A stretch of 64,000 nt of DNA, taken from assembly GCF_900639985.1 (NCBI RefSeq), contig NZ_CAAAIM010000004.1:186001-250000 (forward strand). Direction: 5' to 3'. The stretch comes from Legionella rowbothamii (GTDB taxonomy: Bacteria; Pseudomonadota; Gammaproteobacteria; Legionellales; Legionellaceae). Positions 57,924-64,000 of this stretch are shown one piece after another. The position numbers were made by a program, and so were the translations under genes. Numbering within the stretch: position 1 is the stretch's first letter; each line of letters begins with the position of its first letter. The notes under the pieces were generated by a model. That model worked only from the letters and a program-made list of their open reading frames with translations, was not told the DNA's origin and did not search any database.

Positions 57924-59531
57924 ATGTTAGAAGTAAAAAGTTTAAGTATGCTGTTTGGACCAAAATCGTTATTCCAAAATGTGGATTTGACCTTATTGCC
58001 TACGCAACGTTATGGGGTAGTTGGTGCCAATGGCACAGGAAAGTCTACTTTTTTAAAAATATTGTCAGGCGAAGAACAAGCATCACATGGCACAGTCGAA
58101 AAAGCTAAAATTCACAAAATAGGTATTTTGAAGCAAGATCACTTTCGTTATGAGCAAGATCGTCTTATTGATGTGGTGATTCGTGGAAATCCTGTTTTGT
58201 GGGATGCTCTTACAGAGAAAGAGAGCTTATATTCTAAAGAAGAGTTTACCGAGGAAGATGGCTTTCGCTTGAGTGAATTAGAAGAAATAGTAATGAATCA
58301 AGGGGGATATGAAGCTGAGGCCACCGTAAAAAATTTGTTGCTTGGCTTAGGTATTGCGGAAAAGTTTCATTATGGTCCTTTGAGCGCTTTGTCAGGCGGT
58401 TACAAATTACGTGTTCTATTAGCACAAGTTCTTTATCAACAACCCGATATCATGTTGCTCGATGAACCAACCAACCACTTGGATATTGTATCGATTGCTT
58501 GGTTGGAAGAGTTCTTAAAAACATCATTTAAAGGATTATTGATTTTTATTTCTCATGACCGAAGTTTTCTCAATAATACTTCCACGAATATCCTTGATAT
58601 TGATTATGATACGATTCTGGATTACCCAGGAAATTATGACAAATTCTGTTTTTCTAAAGAAGAACGTTTACGTTTGAAACAAAGCGAACTGAAAAACCAG
58701 GAAAAACGAATTGATGCATTGCAAGGTTTTGTTGATCGCTTTGGTGCAAAAGCGAGTAAAGCAAGTCAGGCCGCTTCACGACAAAAAATGATTGATCGCA
58801 TTGAGTTGGTTGAGATTAAAGACTCTAATATTTTCAAACCCTATTTTAATTTCCAACAAAAAAAATCGTCAGGCAAGGTGGTAGTCAAAGTAGACCAGTT
58901 ACACAAAAAATTTGATGAGCGAGTATTATTAAAAAATGTATCGCTTACCATTCAACGTGGCGATAAATGTGCCATCATCGGGCCAAATGGTATTGGAAAA
59001 TCGACGTTCCTAAAAATTTTATTAAAAGAGTTACATGCAGATCAGGGCAATTTTGAATGGAGCGACACGGTAAAAGTTGGTTATTTTGCTCAGGATTATC
59101 GAACCCAATTGAATCCAGAACAAACTATTTTGCAATGGATGGAAGACCATATAGCCGCACCAAGCCAGGAAATCAGAAAGGTACTTGGTCAGGTATTATT
59201 TCGTGGAGCTGATGTTGATAAGAAAATTGGCGTATTAAGTGGGGGAGAGTCCGCTCGCTTAATTATGGCCAAATTAATTTTAGAAAAACATAATGCATTG
59301 ATCTTTGATGAGCCAACCAACCATTTAGATCTTGAGTCAATCGATGCCTTAATCGAAGCCATTCAACTGTTTCCTGGAACCGTATTATTTGTCAGCCATA
59401 ATCGTTATTTTATTGATGATATTGCAACCCGCATTATTGTGTTAACTGAACAATATGGAGTGCAAGATTTTCTGGGTAATTATAATGATTATTTGGAACA
59501 GTATGGAAAGGATTATCTGGCAACAGCATAA
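57924..59531 (+). CDS. ABC-F family ATPase (YbiT-like)
   Basis: 535 residues with two ABC domains and no membrane part. First site: VVGANGTGKSTFL, LSGGYKLRVLLAQVL, MLLDEPTNHLDI; second: IIGPNGIGKSTFL, LSGGESARLIMAKLI, LIFDEPTNHLDL. The linker between them (about 240-300) is charged, as in ABC-F translation factors that bind the ribosomal E-site. Length and sequence fit the YbiT subgroup. It follows dbpA divergently, 210 bp apart. Confidence 0.92.
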   Translation: MLEVKSLSMLFGPKSLFQNVDLTLLPTQRYGVVGANGTGKSTFLKILSGEEQASHGTVEKAKIHKIGILKQDHFRYEQDRLIDVVIRGNPVLWDALTEKESLYSKEEFTEEDGFRLSELEEIVMNQGGYEAEATVKNLLLGLGIAEKFHYGPLSALSGGYKLRVLLAQVLYQQPDIMLLDEPTNHLDIVSIAWLEEFLKTSFKGLLIFISHDRSFLNNTSTNILDIDYDTILDYPGNYDKFCFSKEERLRLKQSELKNQEKRIDALQGFVDRFGAKASKASQAASRQKMIDRIELVEIKDSNIFKPYFNFQQKKSSGKVVVKVDQLHKKFDERVLLKNVSLTIQRGDKCAIIGPNGIGKSTFLKILLKELHADQGNFEWSDTVKVGYFAQDYRTQLNPEQTILQWMEDHIAAPSQEIRKVLGQVLFRGADVDKKIGVLSGGESARLIMAKLILEKHNALIFDEPTNHLDLESIDALIEAIQLFPGTVLFVSHNRYFIDDIATRIIVLTEQYGVQDFLGNYNDYLEQYGKDYLATA

Positions 59532-59571
59532 GCTACTCACTGAAACTGAATGGAAAATTGGGTAGTAAAGC

Positions 59572-59599
59572 GTTGGCTGGGAGGTAAAGCCCAGCCAAC
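59572..59599. repeat. Extragenic hairpin after the ABC-F gene
   Basis: GTTGGCTGGG and CCCAGCCAAC, perfect 10-bp arms, 8-base loop, 40 bp past the ABC-F stop. A related core (TTGGGC/GCCCAA) occurs in the 631 family. It lies inside the upstream open frame of the next ORF, which supports the later start at 59793. Confidence 0.6.
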
Positions 59600-59792
59600 A
59601 CAGTTTGTTTTACTCTCCCGATGCGGGGCTTTATCACCCAGCCGATATTCTGAAACAGCATCAAGGGAACTTCGCGGAAGAAACACGCTATTTTGTGGAG
59701 CACCTCTTGAGTTTAACCAGCTTATCAGCTTAAGATATCCGCTTGGTAATTTTAAAATACCGAACGGTTATTGCTCAACAAGTGAATTTATA

Positions 59793-60473
59793 ATGCAATC
59801 AGAAGAACTATCAAATAAAATATTAGAGGCCTCAAACTTATCTGATGAAGAACTACATGCTCAAGCTAATCAGTATATAGGTGAATTTAATCAACTTATC
59901 TCCCAGAGCCTGCCTTCCGTAATATCTGAGATTATTGAACGAGAGGTTTGGACTAAAAGAGCTAAGCCCTACGAAAACTTTGGGGAATATGCTCTTGATA
60001 AATCATCAGACGGCTTAGGCATTACTAACAATGAAATGTTGTGGTTATTACGCTCGGCTATGAATGTAAATACGCAACATGTAGCTCATTGGGGAGATGT
60101 TTTGAGTAGGGTAGATAACACAGTCAGAACGTATGCAAGAGAGAATAAAATCTCTATTAAAGATTTGAATAATGATCTTAGAGAGCAAGATACTCTGAAT
60201 CCAGAGCTGTCTCTGGAAAATACCATTACGTATTTACCATCTCATTCGCGCTCAATAGATGGCCAACTTTTGAAGTTAATGAAGAAAGATCCCGATGCCT
60301 ATGAAAATGTAGTACAGGGAAAAATGAATATAAACGAAACTTATGTCAAAGCTTCCAGAAAACAATATCAACCAATTGAAACAATAAAAAATAAGTTTTT
60401 TAACTTGTCTCAATCAGATCGTGAGGCTTTTTTGGCATGGCTTGAACAAGAAAAAGAAAACCTTCAAAGCTAG
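59793..60473 (+). CDS. Unknown helical protein
   Basis: 226 residues from ATG 59793. The frame is open upstream to 59550, but that part reads through an extragenic repeat and is unlikely to be coding. The protein is charged and helical, with YENFGEYALDKSSDGLGI and, near the C-terminus, LMKKDPDAYENVVQGKMNINETYVKA and NLSQSDREAFLAWLEQEKENL. The latter part resembles small modules in phage- or plasmid-linked proteins, but I cannot assign a family. No signal peptide or membrane span. Confidence 0.55.
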   Translation: MQSEELSNKILEASNLSDEELHAQANQYIGEFNQLISQSLPSVISEIIEREVWTKRAKPYENFGEYALDKSSDGLGITNNEMLWLLRSAMNVNTQHVAHWGDVLSRVDNTVRTYARENKISIKDLNNDLREQDTLNPELSLENTITYLPSHSRSIDGQLLKLMKKDPDAYENVVQGKMNINETYVKASRKQYQPIETIKNKFFNLSQSDREAFLAWLEQEKENLQS

Positions 60474-60517
60474 ACTTTACATCGTATATACCTTCCTAAA
60501 TGTTTCTCCAGTATAAA

Positions 60518-60554
60518 CGAAACCTTGATGTCGCGTAGCGTAATCAAGGTTTCG
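60518..60554. repeat. Perfect 12-bp inverted repeat overlapping the K+ channel stop codon
   Basis: CGAAACCTTGAT and ATCAAGGTTTCG flank a 13-base loop (GTCGCGTAGCGTA, itself a small hairpin). It lies between convergent genes and contains the stop of the minus-strand channel gene (60544-60546). Confidence 0.7.
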
Positions 60555-61182
60555 ATGCATATCGTCCTACCAGCTGAGCAATAAAAATGGCTAGATAGGC
60601 TTGGCCGCAGAAGGCTTCCATCCAAGATAAGCATTGCATGATAGGAGTTGTAGCGACTACATCGCCATATCCCACTGTAGTTAGGGTGATGAAGGAGAAA
60701 TAAATTGCTCGGGTATTGGCATAGGGCTCTAAGCCTGACATTGCTTGGGGATATATTAAATAAACAAGTAAGTATAAATAGGCAAAAGTTAAGCCGATAA
60801 ACAGATAAGCAGAGAGAGAACCAAATAAGGTGGTAATGCTAATGGTTTTATCTTGTAACGTCAGTTTGATACAAGTAACCGTCATTAATAGGAAAAAAAG
60901 TAATCCGAAAAGTAGTTTTAAAAAATGATCTGGAAAACTTATTATCCATAGGTTCACCGCAATCAGGGCTATTTCTAACAGACCTAAAATAAATAAACCA
61001 TGAATAAATTTTTCCTTATGTGCGGCAATTGCTACCAAACTGACAATAATTAGGGTAATTAAAAACAAATCTGCAAAGGGGGCTATACTTGTTTGTGCTT
61101 CAATAGCTCGGAACAAACAAAAAGCTAAAATAACCAAGAATAAAAAAAGGAAACGCCATTTCTTTATAAGAGCCATCATCAA
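60544..61182 (-). CDS. Two-pore-helix potassium channel family protein
   Basis: 212 residues. Four or five hydrophobic helices fill residues 10-140, then an ion-channel pore with the selectivity filter TLTTVGYGDVVATTP followed by a final helix. It is a KcsA-like Ion_trans_2 channel without a cytosolic RCK or cyclic-nucleotide domain. K+ selectivity follows from TVGYGD; gating is unknown. The last codons lie in the hairpin repeat. Confidence 0.88.
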   Translation of the reverse strand: MMMALIKKWRFLFLFLVILAFCLFRAIEAQTSIAPFADLFLITLIIVSLVAIAAHKEKFIHGLFILGLLEIALIAVNLWIISFPDHFLKLLFGLLFFLLMTVTCIKLTLQDKTISITTLFGSLSAYLFIGLTFAYLYLLVYLIYPQAMSGLEPYANTRAIYFSFITLTTVGYGDVVATTPIMQCLSWMEAFCGQAYLAIFIAQLVGRYASKP

Positions 61183-61287
61183 TAATCCATTAGTTAAGCG
61201 CTACCTATTGAAAATTATAGATTCTAATTAGTAAAACTATTACTTATCATGAAGAAATGAAAACGGAGGTTGATTTTTTCACTATAT

Positions 61288-62049
61288 TTATTTTTTTAAT
61301 CCATATCCTGTTTTAAAAATCCATCCGATAATTGCTAGACAAAGTACTGTAAAAGCTAAAATCATGGTGATACTAATGGTAATACTCACATCACTGTGCT
61401 CGTAAAAGCTCCAACGAAATCCACTTACCAAATAGACGACTGGATTGGCTAGTGAAATTTGATACCAGAATGGGGGCAGCATATGAATGGAATAAAAACT
61501 ACCGCCAAGAAAGGTGAGCGGGGTTATGATGAGAAGAGGAATTAATTGTAATTTCTCAAAGCCATCGGCCCATATGCCAATGATAAAGCCAAGCAGACTA
61601 AAGGTCACACTGGTCATAATTAAAAAGAAGGTCATCCATAGCGGGTGCGCAATATGTAGCGGCACAAAAAACCAGGCAGTGGCGAGCACAATCACGCCAA
61701 TGATCACTGATTTCGTTGCCGCAGCTCCCACATAACCTAACATTATTTCGACAAAAGAAAGAGGGGCGGAGAGAATTTCATAGATGGTACCAGTAAAACG
61801 CGGAAAATAAATGCCAAATGAGGCATTGGACACACTTTGGCCTAAAATGGTTAGCATAATAAGGCCTGGAACAATAAAAGCACCATAGGGTATCTCATTA
61901 ATCGCTTGCATGTGAGAGCCGATGGCAGACCCAAACACAATAAAATAGAGGACCGTTGAGATAACAGGGGAGGCAATACTTTGTCCTAGCGTACGGAACA
62001 TGCGCGCCATTTCAAATGTATAAATTGCCCTAACACCACGTAGATTCAT
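61288..62049 (-). CDS. ABC-2 type exporter permease (YadH-like)
   Basis: 253 residues, six helices: [53 protein letters not shown] and [12 protein letters not shown] are typical of the YadH/ABC2_membrane family. The start overlaps the ATPase gene by 4 bp. With its ATPase broken (see next entry) the exporter may be inactive unless another ATPase serves it. Substrate unknown. Confidence 0.88.
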   Translation of the reverse strand: MNLRGVRAIYTFEMARMFRTLGQSIASPVISTVLYFIVFGSAIGSHMQAINEIPYGAFIVPGLIMLTILGQSVSNASFGIYFPRFTGTIYEILSAPLSFVEIMLGYVGAAATKSVIIGVIVLATAWFFVPLHIAHPLWMTFFLIMTSVTFSLLGFIIGIWADGFEKLQLIPLLIITPLTFLGGSFYSIHMLPPFWYQISLANPVVYLVSGFRWSFYEHSDVSITISITMILAFTVLCLAIIGWIFKTGYGLKK

Positions 62050-62961
62050 TTTTCCCCCAACAATCCAATGAAGATTTCTTCTAAACTGCTTTGATGACTA
62101 TAGATATCTTTTGGTCGTATGCCATGTGATTTTAGATTATCTAGTACATCTGAAATATCATTATCCGCTTCAACATCATAGGTCAAAATCAATTTACCGC
62201 CATTGTCGTCTTGCTCTAGTGTTAAGGGATAATTTTTTAAGCCGGCTGGTATGCTTGCTAATGGCTCGCGTAGCACGAAAATCATCTGCCGTTTACCCAT
62301 TTTATGCATCAGGGTGTTTTTGTCTTCGGTGAGAATTAAATTGCCTTTATTGATAATTCCCACACGGTCGGCCATTACCTGCGCTTCTTCGATATAGTGT
62401 GTGGTGAGAATAATTGTAATCCCTGTTTCGCGTAAGGTGCGTACTTGCGCCCACATGGATTTCCGCAACTCCACATCGACACCTGCTGTAGGCTCATCAA
62501 GAAAGAGAATTTGGGGTTCGTGGGATAGTGCTTTGGCGACCATGACGCGGCGTTTCATCCCACCTGACAAATGTTGAAGCTGTGAGTCTTTTTTATTCCA
62601 AAGTGAGAGACGCTTTAATAGTTCTTCAATATATAAAGGATTCTTGGGTTTGCCAAATAAACCGCGGCTAAAACTAACGGTATCCCATACGGTTTCAAAT
62701 GCATCAGTCGTGAGTTCTTGAGGGACTAAACCCACCACGCTGCGTGCCTGTCGGTATTGGCGGATGCGTGACGGTACCATTAGTGGGTTGTACAATGCCG
62801 CAAATCGCATTAATGAGCGTAGTTTTCCCCGCTCCATTTGGTCCAAGCAAGGCAAAAATCTCGCCCTGACGAATTTCAAGGTTGATATCTTCTAATGCCT
62901 TAAAACCATTTTCATAAATCTTTTGCAGCGCGTTAATTGAAATAGCAATATCATTTTGCAT
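62046..62961 (-). pseudogene. ABC exporter ATP-binding subunit (YadG-like), frameshifted
   Basis: The 5' part (from ATG 62961) reads [19 protein letters not shown] then [17 protein letters not shown] (Walker A) and loses the family after NGTVT. The rest of the protein continues in another frame from [18 protein letters not shown] through [15 protein letters not shown] (signature), [12 protein letters not shown] (Walker B) to the stop at 62046. The break lies near 62775-62790; compared with YadG about five residues are missing, so the change looks like a small out-of-frame deletion. A sequencing error or programmed shift is less likely. No single frame encodes a full ATPase. Confidence 0.8.
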
Positions 62962-63289
62962 GAACAGCTGTGCTCCTTACATCTTAAGGATAATTTATGA
63001 AATAACATAGGATTATATGCTACCTTCAAATTCAGTTACTAGTCATTATGTAACTAACTAATAATAAAAAATATTTGGCACTAATTGGGGCTATGAATAT
63101 GCTGGACTTTACAGCTCAGTTTACTTTCCTTGAGTGCTTATATTTTAAAAGTTCGTTGCTGATGCGTATGATTTTTCTATAATTATCTTGAAATTAGAAC
63201 CAACCATCCCTATATACTGTTTATCTCTTATCATTAAATTTAAAATTTTTTTAATTCAAAAGTTAATTTAAATTAAGAGGATTTAAGCT
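62962..63289. other. Intergenic region, 328 bp
   Basis: Very AT-rich, no convincing gene on either strand. It must contain the promoter of the minus-strand ABC genes, but I cannot choose one. AATTAAGAGG near 63271-63280 is the ribosome site of the short remnant that follows. Confidence 0.5.
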
Positions 63290-63358
63290 ATGTCATCAGT
63301 TCAAATAACATTTCGTTCTGTTTCATACTCATCGGCAATTGAAATGCCGTCCTGTTAA
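63290..63358 (+). pseudogene. Ribosome hibernation factor (HPF/RaiA)-like N-terminal remnant
   Basis: ATG 63290, with AAGAGG nine bases upstream, opens MSSVQITFRSVSYSSAIE and then stops after 22 codons. This start resembles HPF/RaiA proteins, which begin with a strand of the form M-x-V-x-I-T-F-R followed by S-x-A-[IL]-E. The next bases read VKTILLRDKNYRLLIDVPF in another frame, possibly the next strand. I take it for a truncated, frameshifted copy; a real 22-aa peptide cannot be excluded. Confidence 0.4.
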
Positions 63359-63510
63359 GACGATTTTATTGAGAGATAAAAATTATCGATTGCTAATCGA
63401 TGTTCCATTTTAACTATCTGAAGCAACCAGGAGTTGTATGCATAAATTAGGAGCGAAGTGCTATGAAAGAAAATAAGAAAATAAGAAACCAATACGAATA
63501 CCCTAATTTT

Positions 63511-64000
63511 ATGGATTGTGCGCTTGCCATTCATGGGTCGGTCACTCCCAGAGTATTTACAAAGGTTATAGCGGTATTTTTTTATGCGTGTTTTATTTCT
63601 ACGTTAAGTATTTTTATCCCTGATTTGGCTCTTCCTATAAGCCCTTTTGAGTATGCTGGGGTAATTATGGGTTTAATTTTAGTTTTTCGTGTAAATGCAG
63701 GATACGACCGCTGGTGGGAGGCAAGAAAACTATGGGGGACTGTGGTTAATTGCAGTAGAAATTTGGCAATTATCATAAGAAGTTACGTAGATCCCTCAAA
63801 TAGAGGCGAGATAGATAAAATGCTCGACCTAGTTGCAGCAATGCCTTATCTGATGAAGAATAGTCTTCGGGGAAGTAACTCTATAGAAGAGGTCAAACAT
63901 TTATTGTCTGACGAGACCTATGCTGAATTGCAGGAGTGGCAACATAAACCTAATTTTATTTCGGCAAAACAGGCTTCAATTTTGTCGCAGATGCAAGAAA
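63511..64000 (+). CDS. Bestrophin-family anion channel (YneE-like), 3' truncated by the window
   Basis: Open to the window end, 163 codons from ATG 63511. GVIMGLILVFRVNAGYDRW then WEARKLWGTVVN and SRNLAII are the bestrophin signature, with membrane helices before and after. Family similarity (YPNFMDCALAIHGSVTPRV) extends upstream of 63511, but in that frame a stop occurs at 63475 and no start lies between. An ATG at 63464 with a GGAG site is in another frame and stops after six codons; adding one A in the AAA run at 63479-63481 would join them. So the true start may be 63464 with a frameshift, or the gene may be damaged. Bestrophins are pentameric Cl-/anion channels. Confidence 0.75.
   Translation, partial: MDCALAIHGSVTPRVFTKVIAVFFYACFISTLSIFIPDLALPISPFEYAGVIMGLILVFRVNAGYDRWWEARKLWGTVVNCSRNLAIIIRSYVDPSNRGEIDKMLDLVAAMPYLMKNSLRGSNSIEEVKHLLSDETYAELQEWQHKPNFISAKQASILSQMQE

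Noticed and set aside
59550..59792. 81-residue N-terminal extension of the unknown protein at 59793
   Set aside because: It translates an extragenic inverted repeat, and its composition differs from the downstream part.
62046..62879. Separate ABC ATPase gene starting at 62879
   Set aside because: Its first 37 residues are out-of-frame translation of the Walker A region; the true gene starts at 62961 and is frameshifted.
53472..64000. CRISPR array or prophage
   Set aside because: No regularly spaced repeats, integrase or phage structural genes were seen here or elsewhere in the window.

Overview
The window looks like a chromosomal segment of a Legionella-type gammaproteobacterium. The DNA is AT-rich and genes are dense on both strands. 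Housekeeping genes (Kdp, cytochrome bd, DbpA, ABC-F, CrcB) sit beside proteins with eukaryotic-type domains: a Ser/Thr kinase, an ankyrin repeat, a PP2C phosphatase and a patatin. A DUF1566 exported protein and a CqsS/LqsS-type sensor kinase point the same way. Species assignment is inference; no rRNA or tRNA gene was recognised.

Layout. 1-5.9 kb: end of an Old Yellow Enzyme gene, a small exported protein, a beta-barrel protein, crcB with DUF190, a GtrA/GtrB-type pair and an effector-like kinase. 6-14 kb: an M15 peptidase and kdpFABCD on the minus strand, including kdpF (28 aa) and a coupled 32-aa membrane ORF not in standard gene sets; kdpE is absent. 14-22 kb: an ankyrin protein with a possible Cys-His-Asp domain, an AlkB-like hydroxylase, a HAD phosphatase with dgkA, and an operon of fatty acyl-AMP ligase, ACP-acyltransferase fusion and a PP2C phosphatase whose DGHGG motif has moved to the C-terminus. 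22-30 kb: three small envelope proteins, then a minus-strand operon of kynurenine 3-monooxygenase, a haem-oxygenase-like di-iron protein, an FAD oxidase and a beta-carbonic anhydrase, and a PAS-GGDEF-EAL protein.

30-40 kb: a CqsS/LqsS-family kinase directly after a second haem-oxygenase-like di-iron protein, a GST, and a compact malonate decarboxylase operon mdcA-mdc(C+D)-mdcE-mdcG-mdcB-mdcH. Here the carrier protein MdcC is fused to the beta subunit, and no transporter gene is linked. 39-47 kb: decayed fragments (sedolisin peptidase), a cold-shock protein, a DUF1566 protein, an alpha/beta hydrolase and a WYL-regulator operon with two matching operator palindromes. 47-57 kb: a fusion of an FAD/NAD reductase-like domain to a patatin lipase, a MocR regulator with cydAB plus a 41-aa DUF2474 subunit, GNATs, Tag, an aminoglycoside-kinase-like protein and DbpA. 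57-64 kb: ABC-F ATPase, an unknown protein, a K+ channel, a YadGH-like ABC exporter with a broken ATPase gene, an hpf-like remnant and a bestrophin running off the end with a disturbed 5' end.

Extragenic hairpins recur between genes and often supply or abut stop codons. The strongest leads for new biology are the permuted PP2C with its lipid-activation operon, the sensor kinase/di-iron enzyme pair, the reductase-patatin fusion and the MdcC-MdcD fusion.
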